DNA of 64,000 nt from Actinomyces ruminicola (lineage in GTDB: Bacteria; Actinomycetota; Actinomycetes; Actinomycetales; Actinomycetaceae), in assembly GCF_900103885.1 (NCBI RefSeq), contig NZ_FNIM01000012.1, positions 25,009 through 89,008 on the forward strand, written 5' to 3'. A model generated the notes under the pieces. The model did no database searches, was not told the DNA's origin, and was given only the letters and a program-made list of their open reading frames with translations. The number at the start of each line of letters is the position of its first letter. Position 1 is the stretch's first letter. Of the stretch, positions 17,496-27,725 are shown piece by piece. The position numbers and the translations under genes are program-made.

Positions 17496-19535
17496 ATGGC
17501 AACTACCACATCCGCTCCAGAAGCGATTCTCGAGGCCGTAGGCGGGCCCGAGAACATCGTCAGCCTCACGCGCTGCGCAACCCGATTGCGGTTCCAGCTG
17601 AATGACGCCTCCGTCGTCGACAAGGACACGGTTGAGAAGATCCCCGGCGTGATGGGCGCGGTCCCCCAGGGCGGCGACCGCTACCAGATCATCATCGGCG
17701 GTGCCGTTCAGAGCGTCTACGACGAGATCATGAATCTGCCCGCCATGAAGAATGGCGGCGGCAGCCCCTCGAACGCCGATGTCAAGGCCGCCGCCCGGGC
17801 CAAGGCCCGCGGCAAGAACGCCTTTGTGGACGCATTCTTCGAGTACCTGTCCGACTCCTTCCGGCCACTGCTGCCGGTGCTGCTGGGCACCTCTCTGATC
17901 ATCGCCGGCGAGGCCGTGTGCGAGGCCTTCGGGCTGATCGACACGCACGCCGCCGTCAAACCGGCATCGCTCACCTTTGTCGACGCGATGTTCAGGTCGG
18001 TGTTCTACTTCCTGCCGATCATGGTGGCGTACAACGCCTCCAACAAGCTCAGGATCGACCCGTGGGTGGGCACCGCCATCATGGCCGCCCTGCTCACCCC
18101 CAACTACCTCGCCCTCAGCGATCCCAGCATTACGAGCGGCGTCACCTGCACCGTCAACGAGACGCTCGGCACCGACATGTGCACCGCCAACGTATTCGGC
18201 ATCACCATGCAGCTGAACGACTACGGCGGCCAGGTGTTCGTGCCACTGATCATGGTGGCGATCCTCGCCCCGATCTACAAGGGCCTGACCCGGATCATCT
18301 CCCCCAACCTGCAGATGGTCTTCGTACCCTTCCTGTCCTTCGTGATCATGATGCCGATCACCGCCTTCCTCCTGGGCCCCCTCGGCATCTGGCTCGGTAC
18401 CGCCCTGGGTACGGGGCTGGCCTGGCTGAACAACACTGCCCCGATCGTCTTCGCGATCATCATTCCGCTGCTGTACCCGTTCCTGGTACCGCTGGGCCTG
18501 CACTGGCCGCTGAACGCCCTGATGCTGGCCAACATCAACAACCTCGGGTACGACTTCATCCAGGGCCCCATGGGTACCTGGAACTTCGCCTGCTTCGGCG
18601 CCACCGCGGCGGTGCTGGCCATCTCCATCCGGGAGAAGGACAACGAGATGCGTCAGACCGCCTCCGGTGCGCTGGCGGCCGGTCTGTTCGGCGGTATCTC
18701 CGAGCCGAGCCTTTACGGTATTCACCTGCGGTTCAAGCGCATCTACCCGCGCATGCTCGTCGGCTGCGCCGTGGGTGGTCTGATCGTCGGCCTGGGTGGC
18801 GGCGTGAACGCGAGCACCTTCGCCTTCACCTCGCTGCTTACCATCCCGATCTTCTCCCCCATGGCCCTGTACGCGATCGCCATCGCCGGAGCCTTCTTCA
18901 CCGCCTTCATCCTCATCCTCGTCTCCGACTACCGTACGCCGGAGCAGAAGGCGGAGGCCCGTGCCGCCGCCGGCGGCGTGGTTGAGGCCTCCCCGGAGGA
19001 GACCGCCGCGGACCTGGCTCTCGAGGAGGCCGCCAAGGCCGCCACCGAGCCCAAGCCGGCGCTGGTCGCGGGCGCGGTCACCGAGCTCGTCTCCCCCGTG
19101 CGCGGCACTGTGGTGCCGCTCGCCGAAGTGGCCGACCCGGTGTTCTCCGGGGGCGCCGTAGGCCAGGGCGCGGGCATCGAACCCTCCGAGCAGCAGATCG
19201 TGGTCGTCGCCCCGGCGGCCGGTACCGTGGTGGTGGCGCCCGACTCCGGGCACGCCTACGGCATCAACCTGGACTCGGGTGTAGAGGTGCTCATCCACGT
19301 CGGCCTGGACACGGTCGAGATGGAGGGCAAGGGCTTCGAGGTCCTGGTCAAGCAGGGCGACCGCGTCGAGGCGGGCCAGGAGCTGGCGCGCGTGGACCGG
19401 GCCGCCGTCGAGCAGGCCGGGCACCCGCTGACCACGCCGATCCTGATCACCAACACGGCGGCCTTCGCCTCCGTGGAGACGATCGCCTCCGGCGAGGTGG
19501 CCCCGGGCGACCCGCTGCTGCGCATCACCGCCTGA
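17496..19535 (+). CDS. bglF: PTS beta-glucoside-type permease, EIIBCA
   Basis: 679 aa three-domain sugar phosphotransferase permease, order B-C-A. EIIB (1-~90) has the phospho-Cys in SLTRCATRLRF (Cys27). EIIC (~105-480) has about ten membrane helices and the conserved GGISEPSLYGIHLRF loop. EIIA (~540-679) has the phospho-His in VLIHVGLDTVE (His601). It imports and phosphorylates a sugar using phosphate from HPr. The B-C-A order fits the beta-glucoside/sucrose/trehalose subfamily, so bglF is a family label and the true sugar is unknown. No phospho-glycosidase or antiterminator is adjacent; a GH3 glucosidase lies 8 kb away. ATG 17496 was chosen for its ribosome site and domain start. Confidence 0.88.
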   Translation: MATTTSAPEAILEAVGGPENIVSLTRCATRLRFQLNDASVVDKDTVEKIPGVMGAVPQGGDRYQIIIGGAVQSVYDEIMNLPAMKNGGGSPSNADVKAAARAKARGKNAFVDAFFEYLSDSFRPLLPVLLGTSLIIAGEAVCEAFGLIDTHAAVKPASLTFVDAMFRSVFYFLPIMVAYNASNKLRIDPWVGTAIMAALLTPNYLALSDPSITSGVTCTVNETLGTDMCTANVFGITMQLNDYGGQVFVPLIMVAILAPIYKGLTRIISPNLQMVFVPFLSFVIMMPITAFLLGPLGIWLGTALGTGLAWLNNTAPIVFAIIIPLLYPFLVPLGLHWPLNALMLANINNLGYDFIQGPMGTWNFACFGATAAVLAISIREKDNEMRQTASGALAAGLFGGISEPSLYGIHLRFKRIYPRMLVGCAVGGLIVGLGGGVNASTFAFTSLLTIPIFSPMALYAIAIAGAFFTAFILILVSDYRTPEQKAEARAAAGGVVEASPEETAADLALEEAAKAATEPKPALVAGAVTELVSPVRGTVVPLAEVADPVFSGGAVGQGAGIEPSEQQIVVVAPAAGTVVVAPDSGHAYGINLDSGVEVLIHVGLDTVEMEGKGFEVLVKQGDRVEAGQELARVDRAAVEQAGHPLTTPILITNTAAFASVETIASGEVAPGDPLLRITA

Positions 19536-19585
19536 TCCGGGCTGCTTCCCGTCTTCGACGGGACTGGCCCAGTGCTCAGCACGAA

Positions 19586-19622
19586 CAGTTGGCCGGCGTC
19601 CTTCAAGGACGCCGGCCAACTG
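19586..19622. terminator. Hairpin between PTS and methyltransferase genes
   Basis: Perfect 16-18 bp stem (CAGTTGGCCGGCGTCC with its complement) and a very small loop, between convergent genes; followed by CACTTCTCT on the plus strand. Confidence 0.8.
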
Positions 19623-19643
19623 CACTTCTCTGCGCCCGGCCCC

Positions 19644-20516
19644 TCAGGCCCGCGCCCGCAGCTCCCAGAAGGCGACGGCGGCGGCCGCGGCGACGTTGAG
19701 GGAGTCCACGTCTCCGGCCATGGGGATGCGCACCACGGTGTCGGCCGCCGCAATGGTGCGCCGGCTCAGCCCGTCGCCCTCGGTGCCCAGGACCACGGCC
19801 ACCTTCGCCGCGGGGCCGGTACACGCCGGGGAGGCGGCGAAGGTGTCCAGGGGCACGGCGGCATCGGTCAGGGCCAGGGCCGCCACCGTCCAGCCGCCCG
19901 CGTGCAGCTCATCCAGGGCGGGCCAGCGCCCGATGCGCGTCCACGGCACCTGGAAGACGGTGCCCATGGACACGCGCACGCTGCGCCGGTACAGCGGGTC
20001 GGCGCAGTGTGGCGTTACCAGCACGGCATCGATTCCCAGGGCGGCGGCGCTGCGGAAGACGGCGCCCACATTGGTGTGGTCGACCAGATCCTCCAGGATG
20101 GCGATGCGCCGTGCCCCCGCCCCGCTGCGGGCACCGGCCAGCAGCTCGGTGACGGAGGCGAGCGCGGGACGGTGCATGGCCGCCAGCGCGCCGCGGTGCA
20201 GGTGGAAGCCGGTGATGGACTCCAGCAGCTCCTCCGGGGCTACGAACACCGGCACCTGGCCGCCGTCCTCGCGCCCGCCGCAGCCGGTGGCGGCGGCGAT
20301 CACCGGGCGCATCTGCTCCAGGTGGCGCGGTGCCATCAGGAATGAGCGTGGGGCGTGCCCGGCCGCCACCGCCCGGGTGATCACCTTGGTGGACTCGGCC
20401 ATGTACAGGCCGCGCTCGGTCTCCAGGCGGCGCCGCAGGGCCACGTCGGTCAGGGCGGTGTAGTCGGCCAGGCGGGGGTCTGCGGCGTCGTCGAGCGTTT
20501 CGAGGGGGACGATCAC
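19644..20516 (-). CDS. SpoU/TrmH-family RNA 2'-O-methyltransferase
   Basis: 290 aa. The C-terminal SPOUT domain carries the three family motifs: HTNVGAVFRSAAALG, VLGTEGDGLS and DSLNVAAAAAVAF, which form the knotted S-adenosylmethionine site. An N-terminal substrate-binding part (residues 1-~110) includes LETERGLYMAESTKVI, typical of the 23S rRNA/tRNA guanosine branch. The target nucleotide cannot be assigned. The GTG start overlaps the stop of the upstream ABC gene (GTGA at 20513-20516), so it is the third gene of the exporter operon. Confidence 0.9.
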   Translation of the reverse strand: MIVPLETLDDAADPRLADYTALTDVALRRRLETERGLYMAESTKVITRAVAAGHAPRSFLMAPRHLEQMRPVIAAATGCGGREDGGQVPVFVAPEELLESITGFHLHRGALAAMHRPALASVTELLAGARSGAGARRIAILEDLVDHTNVGAVFRSAAALGIDAVLVTPHCADPLYRRSVRVSMGTVFQVPWTRIGRWPALDELHAGGWTVAALALTDAAVPLDTFAASPACTGPAAKVAVVLGTEGDGLSRRTIAAADTVVRIPMAGDVDSLNVAAAAAVAFWELRARA

Positions 20517-22507
20517 GAGCGGGTCTTGCCCCGGGCGTCCCGCCCCACCGCCGCCAGCAGCGGGTCGGCCTCGACGGCCGCCTCCTCCTCCGCCTCCGGG
20601 CCGGCGAACTGGCTCTGGTAGAGCTCGTAGTAGGCGCCCCGGGCGGCCATGAGCGCCTCGTGGTTGCCCTGCTCGACGATGTCGCCGTGCTCCATCACCA
20701 GGATGGTGTCGGCGTCGCGGATGGTGGACAGGCGGTGGGCGATCACGAAGCTGGTGCGTCCCTGGCGCAGCTGCACCATGGCCTTCTGCACCAGCAGCTC
20801 GGTGCGGGTGTCCACCGAGGAGGTGGCCTCGTCCAGCACCAGGATCTGCCGGTCGGCGAGGAAGGCGCGGGCAATGGTGATCAGCTGCTTCTCGCCCGCG
20901 GACACGCCCGCCCCGGAGTCGTCGATGATGGTGTCGTAGCCGTCGGGCAGGGAGCGCACAATGTGGTCGACGCTGGCGGCCCGGGCGGCCTCGCGCACCT
21001 GCTCGGCAGTGGCGTGGGAGGCGCCGAAGGCGATGTTCTCCCCGATCGTGCCCTCGAACAGCCAGGTGTCCTGCAGCACCATGCCGATCTGCTCGCGCAG
21101 CTCGTCGCGGGACAGCTCCCGGGTGTCGATGCCGTCGAGCGTGATCGACCCGGACTGCGGGTCGTAGAAGCGCAGCAGCAGATTGACCAGCGTGGTCTTG
21201 CCGGCGCCGGTGGGGCCGACGATGGCGATCGTCTGCCCCGGCTCCACCGTCAGGTTGAGGTCGGTGATCAGCTCCGTATCGGGGCTGTAGGAGAAGCGCA
21301 CATGGTCGAAGACGACCCGGCCGGCTACCCGCTCGGGCAGGGCGCGGGTGGCAGTCTCCGCCTCCTCGGGGGCGTCCATGATCTCGAACAGCCGCTCGGC
21401 GCTGGCCGCGCCCGACTGCAGCAGGTTCGCCATGGAGGCGAGCTGCGTGATCGGCTGGGTGAACTGCTGGGAGTACTGGATGAAGGCCTGCACATCGCCC
21501 AGGGTCATCTGGCCGCTGGTGATCTTGACGCCGCCGATGACGGCGATGATGACGAAGTTCAGGTTGGAGACCACGCGCATGGCCGGCTGGATGGTGCCGG
21601 AGATCCACTGCGCCTTGTAGGAGCCGTGGTACAGCCGGTTGTTCTCCTTCTCGAACAGCGCGTTGAAGGTCTCCTCGGAGTTGAACAGCGTCACCGCCTC
21701 GTGTCCGGTGAAGGCCTCCTCGACCACGCCGGAGACGTCACCGGTGGCGTCCCACTGCTCGGTGAAGTGCGGCTGGGCGCGGGAGGCGATCAGCAGCGTG
21801 ATGATCAGCGCCACCGGCAGCGTCGCGAGCGACACCAGCGACAGCTGCACGGAGACCGTCAGCATCATGGCGAATACGCCGATCACGGTGATGATGGAGT
21901 TCAGCGCCTGGGAGATGGTCTGCTGCAGGGTCTGGGTGATGTTGTCGACGTCGTTGGTGACGCGGGAGAGCATGTCGCCGCGAGAGCCATGGTCGATGTA
22001 GGACAGCGGCATCCGGTCGAGCTTGGCGGCCACCTCGGCGCGCATGCGCCGTCCGGTGCGCTGGATGACGCCGGCGAGGATACGGGCCTGCAGCCACAGG
22101 AACAGGGCGGAGAGCACGTACAGGGACAGGGTCTGGGCCAGGATCATCATCAGGGCGTGGGTGTCCAGGCCCTGGCCGACGACGACGTCGTAGGCGGAGA
22201 GCATGTCGGCGTAGGTGTCCTGGCCGGCGCCGCGCAGCACCCGCTCGAGCTGCTGCCCGGAGAGCCCGTCGGGCAGCCCGAAGGAGGCGAGCAGCTTGCC
22301 CAGGACGCCCTCGAAAATGACGTTCGTGGCGCGGGCGACCACCTTGGGCGCAGCCACGTTCAGGACTACCGCCGCCGTCGTCAGCAACATGACGACGAAG
22401 ATGCGCAGCCGCTCCGGGCGCAACTCGCCCAGCAGGCGCCGCCAGGTGCCGCGGAAGTTCTGTGCCTTCTGGTTGGGGGCCTGCCGAGGCCCGGGTCCGT
22501 GGCTCAT
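20513..22507 (-). CDS. ABC exporter half-transporter, subunit 2
   Basis: 664 aa: six membrane helices (to ~residue 340) then an ATPase domain with GPTGAGKTTLVNLL, Q-loop QIGMVLQDTWLF, and consensus Walker B ILVLDEATSSVD with catalytic Glu. The signature is the non-canonical VSAGEKQ. With the co-transcribed partner (ATGA overlap at 22504) it forms a heterodimeric type IV ABC exporter like TM287/288 or LmrCD. Such pumps extrude drugs or lipids; the substrate is unknown. The deviating signature here faces the altered Walker B of the partner, forming the degenerate ATP site seen in such heterodimers. Confidence 0.92.
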   Translation of the reverse strand: MSHGPGPRQAPNQKAQNFRGTWRRLLGELRPERLRIFVVMLLTTAAVVLNVAAPKVVARATNVIFEGVLGKLLASFGLPDGLSGQQLERVLRGAGQDTYADMLSAYDVVVGQGLDTHALMMILAQTLSLYVLSALFLWLQARILAGVIQRTGRRMRAEVAAKLDRMPLSYIDHGSRGDMLSRVTNDVDNITQTLQQTISQALNSIITVIGVFAMMLTVSVQLSLVSLATLPVALIITLLIASRAQPHFTEQWDATGDVSGVVEEAFTGHEAVTLFNSEETFNALFEKENNRLYHGSYKAQWISGTIQPAMRVVSNLNFVIIAVIGGVKITSGQMTLGDVQAFIQYSQQFTQPITQLASMANLLQSGAASAERLFEIMDAPEEAETATRALPERVAGRVVFDHVRFSYSPDTELITDLNLTVEPGQTIAIVGPTGAGKTTLVNLLLRFYDPQSGSITLDGIDTRELSRDELREQIGMVLQDTWLFEGTIGENIAFGASHATAEQVREAARAASVDHIVRSLPDGYDTIIDDSGAGVSAGEKQLITIARAFLADRQILVLDEATSSVDTRTELLVQKAMVQLRQGRTSFVIAHRLSTIRDADTILVMEHGDIVEQGNHEALMAARGAYYELYQSQFAGPEAEEEAAVEADPLLAAVGRDARGKTRS

Positions 22508-24261
22508 GCGGCCTCCTCGGCGCTGATCTGGGACAGGACGATCTCCGCATAGGTGGGGCAGGCGTCCATGAGTTCACTGTGGGTGCCGATGCCGACGATG
22601 TGCCCCTCGTCCAGGACCACGATCTGGTCGGCGTTGCGCACGGAGGCGACCCGCTGGGCGACGACGACGATGGTCGCCCCGCCGGTGGCCCGCGGCAGGC
22701 CCGCGCGCAGGCGGGCGTCGGTGGCGTAGTCGAGGGCGGAGAAGGAGTCGTCGAAGACATACACGCCGGCCCGGCGCACCAGGGCGCGGGCAATGGCGAG
22801 CCGCTGGCGCTGCCCGCCGGAGAAGTTGACGCCGCCCTGGTCGACCTTGTGGTCCAGGCCGTCGTCGAGGGCCTGCACGAAGCCCGCGGCCTGGGCGGCC
22901 TCAAGGGCGTCCCACAGCTCGGCGTCGGTGGCGTCCTGCCGGCCGTGCAGCAGGGTGGAGCGGATGGTGCCGGAGAACAGGTAGGCCTTCTGCGGCACGG
23001 TGGCGACATTCTCCCGCAGCTCGTGCGGGTCCAGGTCGCGCACGTCGACGCCGTCGACGCTGACGGAGCCCTCGGTCACGTCGAGCAGCCGCGGCAGCAG
23101 GTTGGCCAGGGTGGTCTTTCCGGAGCCGGTGGAACCGATGAAGGCGGTGGTGGTGCCCGGCGGCATGTCGACGTTGATCTCGGCCAGCACCCGGGAGTCC
23201 GCGCCCGGGTAGCGGAAGGTGACGTTGTCCAGGCGCACCCGGCGGCCGCGGGCGCCCGCGGCGGCACCTCCGGGGGCGGGCAGGTGCAGCGGCTGGGCGG
23301 GGGCCTTGATGGCCGGGTCGACGGCCATGACCTCCTGGAAGCGGGTGGCGGCTACCTGGGCGCGCGGCAGGATCGTCACCAGCATGACCGCGATCATCAC
23401 CGAGAAGAGGATCTGCATGATGTAGTTGAGGAAGGCGGTCAGGTCGCCGACCTCCATCTGCCCGTCGTTGATGCGCAGCCCGCCGAACCACATCACGCCG
23501 ATGGAGGCCAGGTTCATGATCACCGTCACCGACGGGAACAGCATGGCGAACAGGCGGCCGATACGCAGCGAGGTGTCGGTCAGGGCGTCGTTGGCCTCGG
23601 TGAACACCTGCCGCCGCTGCTTCTGCCGCACAAAGGCGCGGATGACGCGCACACCCTGAATCTGCTCGCGCATGACCAGGTTGACGCGGTCGATGCGGCT
23701 CTGCATCACCCGGAAGTGCGGCAGCAGCCGCCCCATGATCGATCCGACCACCACCAGCAGCAGCGGGATGAGCACCAGCAGCAGGCCGGACAGGGGAACG
23801 TCTACCCGCAGCGCCATGATGGTGCCGCCCACCAGCATGATCGGCGCCATGAGCATCATGGTGGAGGCCATGAACACCACCATCTGCACCTGCTGGATGT
23901 CGTTGGTGGAGCGGGTGATCAGCGAGGGCGCCCCGAAGCGGGATACCTCTTCCAGGTTGAAGTGCTGGACGTGGTTGAAGATGTCCCTGCGCATCTCGCG
24001 CCCCAGCCCCATGGCCGCCTTGGCGGACAGGTAGGTGCCGACGATCGCAACTATGCCCTGCAGCACGGTGATGGCCAGCATCACCCCGCCCAGGCTCCAG
24101 ATCTTGTGCGTATCACCCGTGACCACACCATCGTTGATGATGTCGGCGTTGAGGGTGGGCAGCGACAAAACGGCGATCGTCTCAACAATCTTCAGCAGGA
24201 AGACGATCGTCAGAGGACCCGCGTAGGGCCGCAGGTAGTGACGCAGTGTCTTGAGCAGCAC
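22504..24261 (-). CDS. ABC exporter half-transporter, subunit 1
   Basis: 585 aa, first gene of a three-gene unit. Six membrane helices in residues 1-~310, ATPase with GSTGSGKTTLANLL, canonical FSGGQRQR signature, and Walker B VYVFDDSFSALD in which the catalytic Glu is Asp. This is the usual asymmetry of heterodimeric exporters. GTG start with a TAGCCT -10 hexamer six bases upstream points to leaderless transcription. It pairs with the subunit starting at 22507. Confidence 0.92.
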   Translation of the reverse strand: MLLKTLRHYLRPYAGPLTIVFLLKIVETIAVLSLPTLNADIINDGVVTGDTHKIWSLGGVMLAITVLQGIVAIVGTYLSAKAAMGLGREMRRDIFNHVQHFNLEEVSRFGAPSLITRSTNDIQQVQMVVFMASTMMLMAPIMLVGGTIMALRVDVPLSGLLLVLIPLLLVVVGSIMGRLLPHFRVMQSRIDRVNLVMREQIQGVRVIRAFVRQKQRRQVFTEANDALTDTSLRIGRLFAMLFPSVTVIMNLASIGVMWFGGLRINDGQMEVGDLTAFLNYIMQILFSVMIAVMLVTILPRAQVAATRFQEVMAVDPAIKAPAQPLHLPAPGGAAAGARGRRVRLDNVTFRYPGADSRVLAEINVDMPPGTTTAFIGSTGSGKTTLANLLPRLLDVTEGSVSVDGVDVRDLDPHELRENVATVPQKAYLFSGTIRSTLLHGRQDATDAELWDALEAAQAAGFVQALDDGLDHKVDQGGVNFSGGQRQRLAIARALVRRAGVYVFDDSFSALDYATDARLRAGLPRATGGATIVVVAQRVASVRNADQIVVLDEGHIVGIGTHSELMDACPTYAEIVLSQISAEEAA

Positions 24262-24267
24262 CCGCAG

Positions 24268-24273
24268 AGGCTA
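24268..24273 (-). promoter_or_regulatory. -10 box for leaderless ABC exporter operon
   Basis: TAGCCT, six bases before the GTG at 24261. Confidence 0.45.
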
Positions 24274-24333
24274 CAACCTCTGCCCCGGGAGACAGGCGCC
24301 TATTTCACTGTCGGCACACGGCTCGGGCGCGTC

Positions 24334-25557
24334 TCACTCCGGACGGGCCGACGGCGGAATGGACGGCGGCACGTCTGCCGGACCGGGATCCGCGTGCCGC
24401 CCCGGGGCCGGCAGCGTCGTGGTCTGGTCGCCCTGGTCTCCCGCCGCCCGGGCGGCGGCGGGCGGGTTGGCCGAGCGGCTCGGAGCCGGGGTGTCCGCGG
24501 CCTCGGCCTCCTGGGAGGCGGAGGCGGCCTCGCCGCGGGCCTGCGCCAGGGCCTCCTCGGGGGCCTGCAGGCTGGTCTCGGCGAGGTCGCCGGCGATGTC
24601 GAGGCTGGACTCCATGCCGGAGACATCGACCTTCACGTCGGCGTCGCCACTGAAGGCGGCCGATCCGGGGCCGTCGGCGGCGGACTTGCCGCCCAGGGCA
24701 CCGGCGATGCCGTCCAGCGCGGCGGTGAACTCGGTGGGGACGATCCACATCTTCGAGGAGGAGCCGTTGGCGATCTTCGGCAGGGTCTGCAGGTACTGGT
24801 AGGCCAGCAGCTTCGGGTCGGCGTTGCCGCGGTGGATGGCGTCGAAGACCTGGAGGATGGCGCGGGACTCGCCCTGGGCCTTGAGGATCGCGGACTGGGC
24901 CTGTCCCTCGGCGCGCAGGATCGCGGACTGCTTGTCGCCCTCGGCGGTCAGGATCTGGGACTGCTTTACGCCCTCGGCGGTCAGGATGGCGGCGCGCCGG
25001 TCGCGCTCGGCGCGCATCTGCTGCTCCATGGCGCCCTGGATGGATGCAGGCGGGTCAATGGACTTCAGCTCCACGTTGGATACGCGGATACCCCAGCGGC
25101 CGGTGGCCTGGTCCAGGACTCCGCGCAGCTGACCGTTGATCTGGTCGCGGCTGGTCAGGGTCTGCTCCAGGTCCATGGCGCCGATGACGTTGCGCAGTGT
25201 GGTGACGGTCAGCTGCTCGATGGCCTGCAGGTAGTTGGCGATCTCGTAGGTGGCGCGCTTGGGGTCGGTTACCTGGTAGTAGATGACCGAGTCGATGGAC
25301 ACCACCAGGTTGTCGGAGGTGATCACTGGCTGCGGCGGGAAGGAGACGACCTGCTCGCGCAGGTCAACGGTGGTGCGCACCCGGTCGATGAATGGCACCA
25401 GCAGGTGCATGCCCGCCCCGTACTCGGCCTGGAACTTGCCCAGGCGCTCGACGATGATCGCGTAGGACTGGGGGACGATCTGCACCGCCCGGAACAGGGC
25501 TACGATCACGAGTAGCAGTATCAGTAGGAGGATGACGAGGATTGTGGTCTCTAGCAC
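24334..25557 (-). CDS. SPFH/stomatin-like membrane protein
   Basis: 407 aa. One N-terminal membrane helix (residues ~4-25), then a Band 7/SPFH domain (QIVPQSYAIIVERLGKF to ~residue 170). A striking coiled region follows at ~200-245, where ILTAEG/ILRAEG/AQSAILKAQGE repeats alternate. The Ala/Glu/Pro-rich tail (~300-407) is probably disordered. Bacterial members organise membrane microdomains and chaperone membrane proteins. It is paired with the NfeD gene transcribed just before it (25631-26095), the classical stomatin-NfeD partnership. Starts at GTG with a GAAAGG ribosome site. Confidence 0.9.
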   Translation of the reverse strand: MLETTILVILLLILLLVIVALFRAVQIVPQSYAIIVERLGKFQAEYGAGMHLLVPFIDRVRTTVDLREQVVSFPPQPVITSDNLVVSIDSVIYYQVTDPKRATYEIANYLQAIEQLTVTTLRNVIGAMDLEQTLTSRDQINGQLRGVLDQATGRWGIRVSNVELKSIDPPASIQGAMEQQMRAERDRRAAILTAEGVKQSQILTAEGDKQSAILRAEGQAQSAILKAQGESRAILQVFDAIHRGNADPKLLAYQYLQTLPKIANGSSSKMWIVPTEFTAALDGIAGALGGKSAADGPGSAAFSGDADVKVDVSGMESSLDIAGDLAETSLQAPEEALAQARGEAASASQEAEAADTPAPSRSANPPAAARAAGDQGDQTTTLPAPGRHADPGPADVPPSIPPSARPE

Positions 25558-25630
25558 TGGCGGGCCTTTCGTTCGGTTGTGAGCGGCAGCATACGTGAAT
25601 GCGGGGCGAATCGTTACCGCCCGCTGATCG

Positions 25631-26095
25631 CTATCGGCGGGGCGGCAGCGGCACGACGACGGCGACGGCGCCGTCGATGGCGACCACGCGCACGCCCGCC
25701 CCGGGCTCCACGTGGGCCGTGGCGTTGGTGCCGTAGGCCTCCGGGGCCTCGGCCAGGCGGGCGCTCCACTCCTCGCCGTCGAGGTTGATGCGGCCGTCGC
25801 GGGCGTCGACGACGGTCAGGGCGGTGGCCTCGCGCCCGATGCGCGCCTCGGCGTTGGTGCGCATCTCGGGGGTGGTGGCGGCCAGGTGCCGCTTGGCCCA
25901 GGGGCGTACGGCTACCAGCAGCGCCGTGGCGACAACCGCGAAAACGATCACCTGCACCCACACCGGGCCGCCCAGGGCTGCGGTCAGGGCGCCGCCCAGG
26001 GCGCCGCCGGCAAGCATGAGGAACGTCAGGTCCGCCGTCGCCATCTCGATGACGCCGAGGATGAGGGCGGCTCCGATCCACCACAGCCAAATCAT
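25631..26095 (-). CDS. NfeD-like membrane protein
   Basis: 154 aa: two to three membrane helices in residues 1-~75 (WLWWIGAALILGVIEMATAD, ALGGALTAALGG, VIVFAVVATALLVAV), then a C-terminal OB fold (EARIGREATALTVVDARDGR to VVAIDGAVAVV). NfeD OB domains bind the partner stomatin. It lies upstream of the SPFH gene on the same strand. This is the short NfeD form without the ClpP-like protease. GAGGAG ribosome site before ATG 26095. Confidence 0.88.
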   Translation of the reverse strand: MIWLWWIGAALILGVIEMATADLTFLMLAGGALGGALTAALGGPVWVQVIVFAVVATALLVAVRPWAKRHLAATTPEMRTNAEARIGREATALTVVDARDGRINLDGEEWSARLAEAPEAYGTNATAHVEPGAGVRVVAIDGAVAVVVPLPPRR

Positions 26096-26154
26096 CGTGT
26101 TCTCCTCTGGTCTGCTGCGCCCCGGCGACCCGGGGCGGTATTGATGCGGGCGTG

Positions 26155-26937
<783 letters not shown>

Positions 26938-26943
26938 GCGCCC

Positions 26944-26949
26944 ACCCTA
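26944..26949 (-). promoter_or_regulatory. -10 box for leaderless ABC ATPase gene
   Basis: TAGGGT, six bases before the ATG at 26937. Confidence 0.45.
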
Positions 26950-26999
26950 TCCTGCGCAACGGTTCGGCTCCCCGCCATTTGGCGCTAGGGTGCGATGTC

Positions 27000-27710
27000 G
27001 TGGATCCTCTCGCGCCGCCGCTGTCCGTCCTGCTGGCCCTGTGGGCGCCGCTGCCCTCCTCACAGGGGCGTGCCGTCGTACAGGGCCCCGATGTCGTGCA
27101 CGAGGCCGTGGACGATGCCTCCCCGTGGGGTCTGGGGCGCTCGCCCCTGGAGCAGTGGGTGGCCGACTTCGGTCCGCTCGCACGCGCCAGCGCGGTGCTG
27201 CCCTCCCCCGCGGATCCGCTGCCCGGCCTGGCGGCCGCCGTCGAGGTCGGCGAGGGCGTCGTCCTGCAGGCCGTTACCGGCCGGAGCGTGCTGCTGGTGC
27301 CGTGGGCCGCCGGTACGTCGGTGAGCTGGCGGGTGGAGGAGATGCTGGCGCCGCTGCCGCCGCTGGACGCCTCTCAGGCGCGACGCGACGTGCACTCCGC
27401 CACCGAGGCGGCGATCGACGCACTGATCGAACTGGACCTGGCCCGTGAGCGACCCGAACTGGCCGACGCGCTCAACGACCTGATCACCGCCGTGGTCGAT
27501 CCCCGGCTGCTGCCGCCCGGCCTGGACTCCCGCCGTCGCACCCTGCTGGAGCGGTCCCTGCGGCTGCGGGCGATCTGCACCCTGGCGCTGGAGGACGACG
27601 GCGCGGCGACCACGGCGCAGCAGGCCGACCGGCGGGCCGCCATTCTGCGCCCGCTGCTGGCCACCGCCCGGCACGGGGTGGCGGCGGCCACCGAGTGGTG
27701 GGCGCGCTGA
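27000..27710 (+). CDS. Unknown protein, 236 aa
   Basis: Not recognised. Soluble, Ala/Leu/Asp/Arg-rich, without signal peptide or membrane segments. The N-terminal half has hydrophobic strands (VLLALWAPLPSSQG, VLLVPWAAGTSVSWRV); the C-terminal half is helical (ARRDVHSATEAAIDALIELD, RRRTLLERSLRLRAICTLAL). GTG 27000 is preferred over an in-frame TTG at 26979 because a TAGGGT hexamer (26986-26991) lies eight bases before it, which leaves almost no leader. It is divergent from the ABC ATPase and convergent with the GH3 gene. Probably a lineage-specific cytosolic protein. Confidence 0.7.
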   Translation: MDPLAPPLSVLLALWAPLPSSQGRAVVQGPDVVHEAVDDASPWGLGRSPLEQWVADFGPLARASAVLPSPADPLPGLAAAVEVGEGVVLQAVTGRSVLLVPWAAGTSVSWRVEEMLAPLPPLDASQARRDVHSATEAAIDALIELDLARERPELADALNDLITAVVDPRLLPPGLDSRRRTLLERSLRLRAICTLALEDDGAATTAQQADRRAAILRPLLATARHGVAAATEWWAR

Positions 27711-27725
27711 GCCGCCGCCCCGTAA

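Noticed and set aside
22462..25515. Long plus-strand frame of over 1000 codons
   Set aside because: Lies opposite the ABC exporter subunit and SPFH gene, which both have complete motif sets; composition is that of a complement strand.
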